The notes: a model not told the origin generated them from the letters alone. DNA of 12,021 nt from Gammaproteobacteria bacterium (GCA_029335925.2 JARJMX020000002.1:1-12021), one strand, 5' to 3'. Counted from the stretch's first letter, positions 1 through 7,496 are shown. Made by a program: numbers and translations.

Positions 1-19
1 GCAGTGAAGTGAGCTTTAC

Positions 20-47
20 ATCTTAGCACATCACCAACCCGTGTCAA
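20..47 (-). promoter_or_regulatory. Putative sigma-70 promoter firing leftward out of the window
   Basis: On the minus strand a perfect TTGACA (47-42) is followed after 16 nt by TAAGAT (25-20), which is preceded by TGC, giving an extended -10 (TGnTAnnAT type). The combination is stronger than expected by chance in such GC-rich DNA. No gene starts inside the window downstream of it, so the target lies beyond position 1; a stable-RNA gene is a guess. The -10 matches consensus at 4 of 6 positions. This is a prediction from sequence only. Confidence 0.4.
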
Positions 48-135
48 CAACAAGGCAACTACCCTCACCTCGACACTCCGTTGATGACCGCGATTCGCAT
101 CACACTGAAGTAGGATTCGCGTCATTAGGTTGATC

Positions 136-163
136 AATCTACCATCTTGCCGATCATTGTCAA
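136..163 (-). promoter_or_regulatory. Second putative promoter, upstream of and parallel to the one at 20-47
   Basis: The minus strand shows TTGACA (163-158), a 16-nt spacer and TAGATT (141-136, 4 of 6 consensus). Its -35 is embedded in TTGTTGACA, and the same nine bases occur at the promoter at 20-47, 116 bp further downstream. It lies just past the 3' end of tRNA-Lys. The -10 is weak, so this is less certain than the downstream candidate. Confidence 0.25.
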
Positions 164-180
164 CAAGCTGGCTAATTTTT

Positions 181-256
181 TGGTGGGTCGTGTAGGATTC
201 GAACCTACGACCAATTGGTTAAAAGCCAACTGCTCTACCGACTGAGCTAACGACCC
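181..256 (-). tRNA. tRNA-Lys, anticodon UUU
   Basis: The 76-nt minus-strand sequence folds as a canonical tRNA. The acceptor stem GGGTCGT pairs with ACGACCC, the discriminator is A, and the 3' CCA is encoded (183-181). The D arm is GCTC-loop-GAGC. The anticodon stem carries the loop CTTTTAA, giving anticodon TTT (UUU), which reads the lysine codons AAA and AAG. The T arm is GTAGG-TTCGAAT-CCTAC. It lies 47 nt downstream of queC and has its own promoter. A tRNA-Lys after queC is also the arrangement known in pseudomonads. I see no G+C hairpin with a T-run downstream that would serve as an intrinsic terminator. Confidence 0.97.
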
Positions 257-269
257 AAGCAAGGCTTGC

Positions 270-297
270 ATTATACGCAGACTTTTCCGCTGCGCAA
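270..297 (-). promoter_or_regulatory. Promoter of tRNA-Lys
   Basis: The minus strand carries TTGCGC (297-292) as -35, a 16-nt spacer and a perfect TATAAT (275-270) as -10. It fits in the 47-nt gap between the queC stop and the tRNA, placing the predicted start about 7-11 nt before the mature tRNA 5' end at 256. The start region holds the small inverted repeat GCAAG-C-CTTGC (269-259). A GC-containing discriminator after the -10 is typical of stringently controlled stable-RNA promoters, but control by ppGpp is inference only. Confidence 0.75.
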
Positions 298-303
298 GTC
301 CCC

Positions 304-996
304 TCATGAATTTTTTTTGACGTAGCGCGTAGGATCTGGAAGACCGGCCGCCGCAAAGCCAGCAGCACGCAGCCTGCACGAGTCGCAGCGCCCGCAAGCG
401 CGCCCGGCTTCGTCAGCTTGGTAGCAGCTGATCGTCTGGGCATAGTCCACCCCGAGCGCTGTGCCCCAAGCGATGATCTCGGCCTTGTTCATATGCATCA
501 GCGGAGCATGGATGGAGAACGGGCGCCCTTCGATACCCGCCTTGGTGGCGACATTGGCCAGCTGCTCGAAGGACTGGATGAATTCCGGACGACAGTCAGG
601 ATAGCCCGAATAGTCGACCGCGTTGACACCGACAAAGATGTCCTGCACCCCCAGCACCTCAGCCCAGCCGAGGGCGATGGAGAGCATGATGGTGTTGCGG
701 GCAGGGACGTAGGTCACGGGAATGCCCGTGCCCCCTTTCTCGGGAACCGGGATGGCAGGGTCGGTCAGGGCCGAGCCACCAATGCCGCCCAGATCGACCC
801 GGACGATACGGTGTTCCTGCACCCCCAGGCTGCTGGCCACCTTGCGCGCAGCCTCGAGTTCCGACCTGTGACGCTGGCCATATTCGACGCTGAGGGCATA
901 ACATGCATAACCCTCGGCCCGCGCAATGGCCAGCACAGTGGCGGAATCGAGCCCGCCCGACACAAGGACCACAGCACGGCGGACGCCATCACTCAT
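304..996 (-). CDS. queC: QueC, 7-cyano-7-deazaguanine (preQ0) synthase
   Basis: A 230-residue cytoplasmic enzyme converting 7-carboxy-7-deazaguanine plus ammonia and ATP to preQ0, the precursor of queuosine in the wobble position of tRNA Asp, Asn, His and Tyr. The PP-loop ATP-pyrophosphatase motif SGGLDS is at residues 13-18. The C-terminal zinc site is formed by Cys191, 201, 204 and 207 (CGRCDSC). Length matches the E. coli protein (about 231). I chose the ATG at 996: it overlaps the queE stop as ATGA and has GGAGG 10 nt upstream. An ATG at 1017 would add seven residues absent from the family. It follows queE, which makes its substrate, so the pair is probably translationally coupled. The last codons contain a run of eight A (318-311), slippage-prone but only four residues from the end. 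Confidence 0.97.
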   Translation of the reverse strand: MSDGVRRAVVLVSGGLDSATVLAIARAEGYACYALSVEYGQRHRSELEAARKVASSLGVQEHRIVRVDLGGIGGSALTDPAIPVPEKGGTGIPVTYVPARNTIMLSIALGWAEVLGVQDIFVGVNAVDYSGYPDCRPEFIQSFEQLANVATKAGIEGRPFSIHAPLMHMNKAEIIAWGTALGVDYAQTISCYQADEAGRACGRCDSCRLRAAGFAAAGLPDPTRYVKKNS

Positions 997-1658
997 CGAC
1001 CGCGGGCCTCCGGCCACAGGATCTTGTGCAGCTGGATTTGCAAGCGGACCGGCAGGTGATCCTCAAGGATCCAGTCGGCCAGCTGCCCCGGGGCCAGACG
1101 ACCGTTCACCGCCGAGAACAGAACCTGACAGCGGGAGGGGAGATCGTATTCCTTGAGCTTGGCCACCGACCATTCATAATCCGCTCGGTCGGCGATAACG
1201 AACTTGACCTCATCTTCCGCCTTAAGGTGCGAGATATTGACATACAGGTTACGCGCTTCCTCGCCGGAGGCGGGCGTTTTCAGATCCATGATGCGACTGA
1301 CGCGCGCATCGACCCCGCTGATATCGAGCGCGCCACTGGTCTCCAAACTGACACTATAACCGGCATCGCACAAGGCCGAGAGCAGGGTAAGGCAGCGCCT
1401 CTGCGCAAGGGGCTCACCACCCGTAACGCAGACAGTGCGAGTCTTGTGACGCGCGACCTCGGCAAGGATGGCGTCGATGGTCCAGGTCTCGCCGCCGGTG
1501 AAGGCATAGGCGGTGTCGCAGTAAACACAACGCAAGGGGCAACCGGTCAGGCGGACGAAGACCGTGGGCAGACCTACCCGGCTCGACTCCCCCTGGAGCG
1601 AATAGAAGATCTCGCTGATACGCAGGGTCTCGTTGCCCCCTTTGATGATGCGCTCCAC
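993..1658 (-). CDS. queE: QueE, 7-carboxy-7-deazaguanine synthase (radical SAM)
   Basis: A 221-residue radical-SAM enzyme that rearranges 6-carboxy-tetrahydropterin to 7-carboxy-7-deazaguanine in preQ0 synthesis. The [4Fe-4S] ligands are Cys40, Cys44 and Cys47 (CPLRCVYC). The SAM-binding TGGEPL motif is at 79-84. The N-terminal EIFYSLQGE segment is the usual QueE signature that closes over the substrate. The start is GTG at 1658, four nt after the cpoB stop, with AGGAAGG 11 nt upstream inside cpoB; no ATG lies between it and the conserved region. It overlaps queC by four bases. The other pathway genes, queD and folE, are not in the window. Downstream position after cpoB is the same as in pseudomonads, so co-transcription with the tol genes is likely. 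Confidence 0.96.
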   Translation of the reverse strand: MERIIKGGNETLRISEIFYSLQGESSRVGLPTVFVRLTGCPLRCVYCDTAYAFTGGETWTIDAILAEVARHKTRTVCVTGGEPLAQRRCLTLLSALCDAGYSVSLETSGALDISGVDARVSRIMDLKTPASGEEARNLYVNISHLKAEDEVKFVIADRADYEWSVAKLKEYDLPSRCQVLFSAVNGRLAPGQLADWILEDHLPVRLQIQLHKILWPEARGR

Positions 1659-1662
1659 GGCC

Positions 1663-2466
1663 TCAGACGCCTTCCTGCTGCATACGCTTGAGGCGCTGAT
1701 TCGCTAGACTGGCGGCCTGGGAGCCCGGGAACTGCTCTTTCACCTTGTTCAGGGTTTCGCGCGCCTTGGCGAAGTTCTTCTGGTCATAGAATATGTAACC
1801 GATCTTGAGCAGAGCATCCGGCACCTTGGGATGGGCCGGCGCACCCTTTACCACCAATTCGAACTGCTGCATCGCGCCCTTCAGGTCACCCTGGACATAG
1901 CGCGCCTCACCAGACCAGTATTGGGCATTCGGCACATAGGGGCTGGACGGATGGGCCTTGACGAAGGCGTCGAAGGCCTTGATCGACTGCTCGTACTTGC
2001 CCTCCTTGAGCAAGGCGAAGGCCTGATCATAGGCAGCCTGCTCGTTGCCGGCAGGAGCTGCCGTCGGCGCGGCGGACGCGGGCGGAACCACTGGGGGGAC
2101 TGGAGCAGCGGGCACCTCGGCTTGGGGGAGGACAGGGGCGGGCGGCTGTTCAAGGGCGCGCAGTCGGCGATCGGTGTCCGCATAGGTATCCTGATTGGCC
2201 TTGCGCAGCATCTCGATCTCATAACCCTGACGCTCCACCAGATCGCGCAACTCGCGCAGCTCGAGCTGGAGCTGCTGCTGGCGCTGCATAATCTCGTTGA
2301 TGATGGTCTGCGACGGCGTGGAGGCCGGCACCGCGCCATCAGCGACACGCGCCGAGGCCGACGGATCACCTCCGCCCCAACTGCGCCACTCCGGTTGTGC
2401 GGCATGCAGGGGGGCCACCACGGTAGCGAGTATGGAGGCAAAAAGAATCGTTGGGGTGGTTTTCAT
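1663..2466 (-). CDS. cpoB: CpoB (YbgF), periplasmic coordinator of constriction and peptidoglycan synthesis
   Basis: A 267-residue secreted protein. The signal peptide is at about 1-22, cut after LHA. An amphipathic Gln/Glu/Leu-rich coiled coil at about 54-107 is the trimerisation region. A Pro/Ala/Val linker spans about 107-140, and TPR repeats run from about 144 to 260 (AAYDQAFALLKEGKYEQSI and two following repeats). In E. coli CpoB links TolA with PBP1B during division. I chose ATG 2466, which has GGGAG nine nt upstream and opens directly onto the signal peptide. An ATG at 2487 overlaps the tolB stop but would put seven charged residues before the signal peptide. It follows tolB after only 17 nt, with no pal gene between, which is unusual. 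queE starts four nt after its stop. Confidence 0.93.
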   Translation of the reverse strand: MKTTPTILFASILATVVAPLHAAQPEWRSWGGGDPSASARVADGAVPASTPSQTIINEIMQRQQQLQLELRELRDLVERQGYEIEMLRKANQDTYADTDRRLRALEQPPAPVLPQAEVPAAPVPPVVPPASAAPTAAPAGNEQAAYDQAFALLKEGKYEQSIKAFDAFVKAHPSSPYVPNAQYWSGEARYVQGDLKGAMQQFELVVKGAPAHPKVPDALLKIGYIFYDQKNFAKARETLNKVKEQFPGSQAASLANQRLKRMQQEGV

Positions 2467-2483
2467 GGCTCGATGCTCCCGAA

Positions 2484-3767
2484 TCATGGACGGAACGGCC
2501 CCCAGGCCGGGTCACGCACCTTGCCCTGCTGGAAGCTCAGACGGGTATTGGCCCGTCCTTCGACGGACACAACCTTGAGCACCGAACGCCCACCCTCGCT
2601 GGCTGCGTACAGCAACATACCGCCGTTGGGCGCGAAACTCGGTGCCTCGTCCATGGGCCCCTTGGTGAGTACGCGCGAAGCACCGGTCTTGAAGTCGAGT
2701 ACGGCGATGCAGAAGCCTCCGTCACATCCCTGCACGGTGGTCAGGTAACGACCGTCGGCAGAGACGGAGGGGCGGGCGTTGTAGGCGCCATCGAAGGTCA
2801 GACGCCGGGGTGTCCCACCATCCGCGCTCACCTGGTAGGTCTGTGGACGCCCCCCCCGGTCGGAAGTGAACACGAGTCCACTGCCATCCGGCAGCCAGGT
2901 GGCCTCGGTATCGATGGCACTGCTGTTGGTCACGCGCTGAACCTGACGGGTGGCGAGATCCAGGATATAGATCTCGGGATTGCCGTCCTTAGAAAGAGTC
3001 AGAGCCAGGCGACCGCCATCCGGCGACCAGCTCGGCGAGCCATTGATGCCAGGGAAGCTGGCCACGCGCTCACGTTGACCGGTGTAGAGGTCCTGCACGT
3101 AGATCGCCGCACGCCGGGTTTCGAATGAGACGTAGGCGAGCCGACGGCCATCAGGCGACCAGGCGGGGGACATAATGGGCTCGCGCGACTCGAGCACGGT
3201 CTGCGGATTGAAACCATCGCTGTCTGCCACCTCGAGCCCGTAGGTGCGGTAAGGCGCCACCCCGGACTCGGTGACATAGGCGATGCGGGTGGCAAACGCA
3301 CCTTTGATGCCGAGGATAGCCTCGTAGATGATGTCAGCCACGCGGTGCGCCCCCATGCGCAGTTCAGCACGGCTAGCCGCAACACTCATAGCAGTGATTT
3401 GCCCACCCTTGTTGACGTCGAGCAGGTAGAACTCGATGGCATACCTCGCACCGTCGGGGCGGACACGACCGACCACCACATAATCGCGCCTGGCCGCGCG
3501 CCAAGCGCCAAAGTTGACCTGCTGCGGGTCGATCGGCAGCTCGGGCATAGCGGTGGGGGCCAAGGTGTTGAACTGACCGCTGCGGGCCAGGTCGTTGCTG
3601 ACGATCTGGGCCACATCCTCGGGCGCACCGCCACCAAAGGGTACTACGGCGATGGGGATGGTGCCATCGGTACCCTGGGTGATGTCGATCTGCAGCGCCG
3701 CACGGGCCGGCAGGGCTGCGAACAGGACGGTCAACAGGGCCAAAAGCTTGAGGATAAATCGGGTCAT
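2484..3767 (-). CDS. tolB: TolB, periplasmic beta-propeller of the Tol-Pal system
   Basis: A 427-residue periplasmic protein, close to E. coli TolB (430). The signal peptide is at about 1-23, cut after PARA. An N-terminal alpha/beta domain (through about residue 150, including the VVVGRV and LLDVNKGG strands) leads to a six-bladed propeller. The propeller is marked by repeated WSPDG/LPDG/SADG/APNG turns, as in PAWSPDGRRLAYVSFE and PSWSPDGGRLAL. TolB normally binds Pal at the outer membrane and is released by TolA. I chose ATG 3767, which has GAGG eight nt upstream and a signal peptide directly after it. An ATG at 3791 overlaps the tolA stop (ATGA) but lacks a well-placed ribosome site. The C terminus is complete (WGPFRP). 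The usual next gene, pal, is absent. Confidence 0.96.
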   Translation of the reverse strand: MTRFILKLLALLTVLFAALPARAALQIDITQGTDGTIPIAVVPFGGGAPEDVAQIVSNDLARSGQFNTLAPTAMPELPIDPQQVNFGAWRAARRDYVVVGRVRPDGARYAIEFYLLDVNKGGQITAMSVAASRAELRMGAHRVADIIYEAILGIKGAFATRIAYVTESGVAPYRTYGLEVADSDGFNPQTVLESREPIMSPAWSPDGRRLAYVSFETRRAAIYVQDLYTGQRERVASFPGINGSPSWSPDGGRLALTLSKDGNPEIYILDLATRQVQRVTNSSAIDTEATWLPDGSGLVFTSDRGGRPQTYQVSADGGTPRRLTFDGAYNARPSVSADGRYLTTVQGCDGGFCIAVLDFKTGASRVLTKGPMDEAPSFAPNGGMLLYAASEGGRSVLKVVSVEGRANTRLSFQQGKVRDPAWGPFRP

Positions 3768-3787
3768 GGCACGGACCTCGGCGGGGG

Positions 3788-4897
3788 TCATTCAGGTTTG
3801 AAGGTAAACTCCAGTTCACGCTCGAACAGGGCGGGATCGGGCGGCGACGGCAGTGGGCTGGATTTCTCCACCGCGTGGATCACCGAGCGCTTGAAGAGCT
3901 CATCGCCGGTGCACTGTTCCACGCGCACATCCATCACCATGCCGCCCGGCATCTGGATGACGCGCACCTTGCAGCTCATCCCCGGCATGGCGGAGGGCGG
4001 CTTGAGCCAGTTGCGCTCAACCTTGGCGCGAATCGCGGCGATGTACTGATCCTTCAGGCCCGCCAGGCGGCGGGCATTTGCCGCATTGGCGGCCGCATTC
4101 TCTTCTGCAGCGAGCTGGGCGGCGAGTTCGGCCTTGCGACGTTGTTCAGCTTCCGCCTTCTGCCGTGCCGCCGCCTCCTCCTGCGCTTTGGCCTTGAGCG
4201 CCGCTGCTGCCTCGGTCTTCAACTTAGCTTCGAGCTCCGCCTTGCGTTTGGCATCCTCCTGGACCTTGGCCGCCTCGGCCTTCTTCGCGGCCTCGATCTC
4301 AGCCAGACGCTTCTGTTCTTGCAGCTTCGCCTCCTCGGCGGCCTTGCGCTTGGCCTCCTCGAGCGCCTTGGCCTGCGCCTCGACCTCTTTCTGCTTACGC
4401 AGGGCAATCTCCGCCTGCTCGCGGGCCTGCCGTTCCACCTCCGCGGCCTTGCGCTTAGCCTCCACGAGCGCCTTGGCCTGAGCCTCGACCTCTATCTGCT
4501 TACGCAGGGCAATCTCGGCCTGCTCACGGGCCTGCCGTTCCGCCTCCGCGGCTTTGCGCTGGGCCTCGAGCTGACGACGTTCGGCCTCCGCTGCTTGACG
4601 CTGCATCTCTTCGACACGGCGCTCAGCCTCAAGTTGCCTGCGCTCGATCTCAGCCTGCCGCTTGCGTTCAGCGCGTTCGCGCGCCTCTTCAGCGGCCTTG
4701 AGTTTGTTCATCTCGGCCTCGATGGTGGCGGCATCCACCATGGTCGCCCGGATCGGTTCGGGCTCGCCCGAGGCGGCCGGGGTGCTTTCGGCCTCATGCG
4801 TCCAATTGAAGGAAATAAGCACAATGGCCAAGATGAGAAGATGCAGCAGGATCGAAAAGGCCAGGGCGCGAGACATGCGCTTGATCGCGGCAAACAT
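3788..4897 (-). CDS. tolA: TolA, inner-membrane energy transducer spanning the periplasm
   Basis: A 369-residue protein with three domains. A short cytoplasmic start and one transmembrane helix lie at about 11-31, including Ser15/His19 in the position of the SHLS motif that contacts TolQ/TolR. A long Ala/Glu/Lys/Arg-rich helix spans about 55-280. The C-terminal domain III is at about 285-369, with Cys309 and Cys329 likely forming the conserved disulfide. TolA passes proton-motive energy from TolQR to TolB/Pal and is the port for group A colicins and filamentous phage in E. coli. The helix contains an exact-length tandem duplication of 35 residues (113-147 and 148-182, 31 of 35 identical). The start ATG 4897 is three nt after the tolR stop, with AAGGGGA upstream. 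An internal ATG at 4876 lacks a ribosome site. Confidence 0.95.
   Translation of the reverse strand: MFAAIKRMSRALAFSILLHLLILAIVLISFNWTHEAESTPAASGEPEPIRATMVDAATIEAEMNKLKAAEEARERAERKRQAEIERRQLEAERRVEEMQRQAAEAERRQLEAQRKAAEAERQAREQAEIALRKQIEVEAQAKALVEAKRKAAEVERQAREQAEIALRKQKEVEAQAKALEEAKRKAAEEAKLQEQKRLAEIEAAKKAEAAKVQEDAKRKAELEAKLKTEAAAALKAKAQEEAAARQKAEAEQRRKAELAAQLAAEENAAANAANARRLAGLKDQYIAAIRAKVERNWLKPPSAMPGMSCKVRVIQMPGGMVMDVRVEQCTGDELFKRSVIHAVEKSSPLPSPPDPALFERELEFTFKPE
4352..4561 (-). repeat. Tandem 105-bp direct repeat inside tolA
   Basis: Two adjacent 105-bp units, 4561-4457 and 4456-4352, encode TolA residues 113-147 and 148-182. Both contain ERQAREQAEIALRKQ followed by EVEAQAKAL. Only four residues differ (Q/K, A/V, I/K, V/E) and most third codon positions also agree, so this is a DNA duplication rather than convergent low-complexity sequence. 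The length is a multiple of three, keeping the frame. It lengthens the helical stalk by about 5 nm if fully helical (35 residues at 0.15 nm each). Confidence 0.9.
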
Positions 4898-4900
4898 GAC

Positions 4901-5350
4901 TCACTTCCCCTTGGTCGACGATTCGGTGACCAGCCCCACCTTGTCCACCCCAGCATTCTTGACCAGAGCCATGGCCTCGATGACCTTCTGATAAGGCACA
5001 CTGGCATCCCCTTTGACCAGCACGGGCACCTCAGGCTTGAGTTTGCGGTAGGCCGCGATGCGCGCCTGAATCAGCTCAGGCTGGATGGCCGCATTCGGAT
5101 TGTCGGCAATGTTCAAATAGAACACCCCCTCCTTGTCCACGCTGACCACCACCGGCGGTTCTTTGTTGCTCGGCAGGGTCTCGGAGGCGGTCTTGGGCGT
5201 CTCAACCTCGATCCCCTGCTGCAGCATCGGTGCGGTCACCATGAAAATGATGAGCAACACCAGCATGACGTCGATGTAGGGGACGACGTTGATCTCAGCC
5301 ACCACGCGCCGACCTCGGCGCCCGCTACGTGGGGTCATGGAGGCGCCCAT
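4901..5350 (-). CDS. tolR: TolR, proton-channel subunit of the Tol motor (ExbD family)
   Basis: A 149-residue inner-membrane protein with a short basic cytoplasmic start (RSGRRGRR), one transmembrane helix at about 22-42 and a periplasmic ExbD-type domain. Asp27, in INVVPYIDVMLVLL, corresponds to the essential proton-carrying Asp23 of E. coli TolR. The periplasmic part shows the family strands PVVVSVDKEGVFYLN and VPVLVKGDASVPYQKVI. With TolQ it forms the proton-driven motor that energises TolA. The start chosen is ATG 5350, one nt after the tolQ stop; an ATG at 5338 is an alternative. Neither has a clear Shine-Dalgarno sequence, which suggests coupling to tolQ translation. Confidence 0.95.
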   Translation of the reverse strand: MGASMTPRSGRRGRRVVAEINVVPYIDVMLVLLIIFMVTAPMLQQGIEVETPKTASETLPSNKEPPVVVSVDKEGVFYLNIADNPNAAIQPELIQARIAAYRKLKPEVPVLVKGDASVPYQKVIEAMALVKNAGVDKVGLVTESSTKGK

Positions 5351-5351
5351 G

Positions 5352-6053
5352 TCAGTTGTTGCTGGCGGCGCGCGCAGCGCCTTGCCGATGGAGCAGGCTC
5401 AGGAACTCCTCCTGGAAGCCCTCCAAGCGGTTGAAAAGACGGTCCACGTCATTGCTGTAACGGTTGTAGGCCACCACCGCCGGGATGGCGGCGAACAGGC
5501 CCATAGCGGTGGCGACCAGCGCCTCGGCAATGCCCGGCGCGACCGCCTGCAGGGTGGTGTTGCCCGCATGCGCCAGGCCCATGAAGGAGCTCATGATCCC
5601 CCACACGGTCCCGAACAGACCAACATAGGGACTGATGGAGCCGATGGTGGCCAGCACCGGCAGGTGTTCTTCCAGGCGGTCTATCTCGCGGGTCATGGCG
5701 ACCTTCATGCCGCGCTGCGCGCCTTCGAGCAGCAGGGAGGGGTCATGCCAGGCATCCTGGCGCCGCAGGCGGGCGAACTCGCGGAACCCTGCCTCGAACA
5801 GGGCGGCCATGCCGGTAAGCGGGCGGTTATCACGAGTCAGGGCATTGTAGAACTCGGACAGGTTCACACCTGACCAGAAGCGTTCCTCGAAGGCATCAAT
5901 CTCGGCACGGGCGCGCTTCATCTGGGCGTATTTGTGGAAGATGATCATCCACGAGACGATGGAGGCCATCAGCAAAAGCAGCATGACGCCCTGCACCAAG
6001 GGACTTGCGCCGGCAATCAGGCCGATGATGGACATGTCAGGCGTCGTAGTCAC
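5352..6053 (-). CDS. tolQ: TolQ, motor subunit of the Tol system (ExbB/MotA family)
   Basis: A 233-residue inner-membrane protein with three transmembrane helices at about 20-38, 131-153 and 177-196. The large cytoplasmic loop contains FWSGVNLSEFY. Conserved polar residues Thr149 (GLFGTVWGI) and Thr182 (EALVATAMG) lie in the pore helices, and NRY follows helix 3. TolQ forms the pentamer around TolR. I chose GTG at 6053: it shares bases with the ybgC stop (GTGA), has GGAG 11 nt upstream, and gives an N terminus like E. coli TolQ, which also starts with GTG a few residues before the conserved Met. Alternatives are ATG 6077 (inside ybgC, no ribosome site) and ATG 6035 (six codons later). tolR begins one nt after the stop. 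Confidence 0.94.
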   Translation of the reverse strand: MTTTPDMSIIGLIAGASPLVQGVMLLLLMASIVSWMIIFHKYAQMKRARAEIDAFEERFWSGVNLSEFYNALTRDNRPLTGMAALFEAGFREFARLRRQDAWHDPSLLLEGAQRGMKVAMTREIDRLEEHLPVLATIGSISPYVGLFGTVWGIMSSFMGLAHAGNTTLQAVAPGIAEALVATAMGLFAAIPAVVAYNRYSNDVDRLFNRLEGFQEEFLSLLHRQGAARAASNN

Positions 6054-6454
6054 GACGATAGGATCTCCAGGATGCATGGGGGTAAGGGCTGGGGCCGGAA
6101 GCTGTCGGCGGTCACGCAGACGATTTCAGCCTCACCGTGACTTAGGACACTCCGGTCTGAGGCGCGGCGAGCTTCCTGCTCGAACACCAGGCGCGCTCGG
6201 CCCGCAAGCCTTGGGCGCGCGCTGATCTCGAGCAGATCATCCAACCGCGCAGACTGGCGATATTCTACATGCAGGCGGCGGACCACAAACACAAGACCTT
6301 TATTTTCAAGCAGTTCCTGCTGCGAGAGGCCATGGGCACGCAACATTTCGGTACGCGCGCGCTCGAAGAACTTCAGATAGTTGGCGTAGAACACCACACC
6401 ACCGGCATCGGTGTCCTCGTAGTAGACCCGCACCGGCCAGATGAATTCACTCAT
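6050..6454 (-). CDS. ybgC: YbgC, hotdog-fold acyl-CoA thioesterase of the Tol operon
   Basis: A 134-residue cytoplasmic thioesterase of the 4-hydroxybenzoyl-CoA thioesterase family. The signature is [19 protein letters not shown] at about 11-29, where Asp16 is the expected catalytic residue (second Asp of the D-x-D pair). FFERAR follows on the long hotdog helix. E. coli YbgC hydrolyses acyl-CoAs and interacts with acyl carrier protein and phospholipid-synthesis proteins; its exact role with Tol is not settled. The start ATG 6454 overlaps the ruvB end by eight bases, with AGGA 11 nt upstream. It is the usual first gene of the tol operon, but here it is joined to ruvB, so Tol expression is probably linked to ruv transcription. 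Confidence 0.94.
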   Translation of the reverse strand: MSEFIWPVRVYYEDTDAGGVVFYANYLKFFERARTEMLRAHGLSQQELLENKGLVFVVRRLHVEYRQSARLDDLLEISARPRLAGRARLVFEQEARRASDRSVLSHGEAEIVCVTADSFRPQPLPPCILEILSS

Positions 6455-7496
6455 CCGCCACGAAATCCTGAAACTCAGCTTGTAGAACCTCCGCGCGGCT
6501 TGGCGGCTTAAGGCCGAAGTGGCGGTAGGCCAGCGGGGTGGCCATGCGCCCGCGCGGTGTGCGGAGGATAAAGCCCTGCTGGATCAGGTAGGGTTCCAGC
6601 ACGTCCTCGATGGTATCGCGCGCCTCACCAATCGCGGCAGCAAGATTGTCGAGGCCCACCGGCCCGCCGTCGAACTTCTCCATCAGGGTGCGCAACAGGC
6701 GGTGGTCTTGGTGATCGAGCCCCAGGGCATCGACCTTGAGCATGTTCAGGGCCGCATCCGCCACCTCCGAGGTGATCACCCCACCAGCCTTGACCTCGGC
6801 ATAATCACGCACCCGTCGCAGCAGACGGTTAGCAATGCGCGGGGTACCGCGCGCGCGGCGGGCAATTTCGACCGCGCCCGCCTCCTCCATCGCCACGCCG
6901 AGCAGGCGCGCGGAACGGCGTACAATGGCGGCCAAATCCTCCACCCTATAGAACTCCAAGCGCTGGATGATGCCGAAGCGATCACGTAGCGGGTTGGTCA
7001 GCATGCCCGCGCGGGTGGTGGCGCCAATCAGAGTGAAGGGTGGCAGGTCGAGCTTGATTGAACGGGCTGCCGGCCCCTCGCCGATCATGATGTCGATCTG
7101 GTAGTCCTCCATCGCCGGATAGAGGATCTCCTCCACCACCGGCGAGAGCCGGTGGATCTCATCAATGAACAGCACATCGCCCTGCTCAAGGTTGGTGAGC
7201 AGGGCGGCGAGATCCCCCGGGCGTTCCAGCACCGGGCCGGAGGTCTGGCGCAGGGCCACGCCCATCTCGTTGGCGATGATGTGCGCCAGGGTGGTCTTAC
7301 CGAGGCCCGGCGGACCGAAGATCAGCATATGGTCGAGCGCCTCACCGCGCGCGCGAGCTGCGGGGATGAAGATCTCCAGCTGCTCACGCACCGCGGGCTG
7401 ACCGATGTAGTCGGCCAGCCGCTTGGGGCGGATAGCGCGGTCGATAGCCTCCTCGCCATGCTCCGGGGTCGTCATGACAATGCGCTCGCGGCTCAT
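6447..7496 (-). CDS. ruvB: RuvB, Holliday-junction branch-migration ATPase
   Basis: A 349-residue AAA+ helicase motor that, with RuvA, drives branch migration of Holliday junctions. Walker A GPPGLGKT is at 61-68 and Walker B DEIH at 112-115. Sensor 1 GATTRAG is at 158-164, and NPLRDRFG at about 168-175 carries the arginine-finger region. A C-terminal winged helix includes [20 protein letters not shown], which contacts DNA. Length is in the normal range (E. coli 336). The start ATG 7496 is one nt after the ruvA stop, with a GGTGA/AAGTGA purine stretch upstream; an ATG at 7475 is possible, but the N-terminal extension length fits the family better with 7496. Its 3' end overlaps ybgC by eight bases. 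Confidence 0.97.
   Translation of the reverse strand: MSRERIVMTTPEHGEEAIDRAIRPKRLADYIGQPAVREQLEIFIPAARARGEALDHMLIFGPPGLGKTTLAHIIANEMGVALRQTSGPVLERPGDLAALLTNLEQGDVLFIDEIHRLSPVVEEILYPAMEDYQIDIMIGEGPAARSIKLDLPPFTLIGATTRAGMLTNPLRDRFGIIQRLEFYRVEDLAAIVRRSARLLGVAMEEAGAVEIARRARGTPRIANRLLRRVRDYAEVKAGGVITSEVADAALNMLKVDALGLDHQDHRLLRTLMEKFDGGPVGLDNLAAAIGEARDTIEDVLEPYLIQQGFILRTPRGRMATPLAYRHFGLKPPSRAEVLQAEFQDFVADE

Noticed and set aside
309..318. Run of eight T on the plus strand as a terminator for a plus-strand transcript
   Set aside because: No G+C hairpin precedes it and no plus-strand gene exists. It is simply the AAA AAA AAT codons at the end of queC.
903..1691. A 262-codon plus-strand open frame opposite queE and queC
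   Set aside because: It spans the junction of two well-conserved genes on the minus strand and has no start signal or homology; it is a shadow frame.
3875..5434. A 519-codon open frame on the plus strand opposite tolA and tolR
   Set aside because: It is the antisense shadow of the Ala/Glu/Lys-rich TolA stalk in GC-rich DNA. It reads as low-complexity Leu/Gly/Arg with no family resemblance and no ribosome site, while both opposite genes are clearly real.
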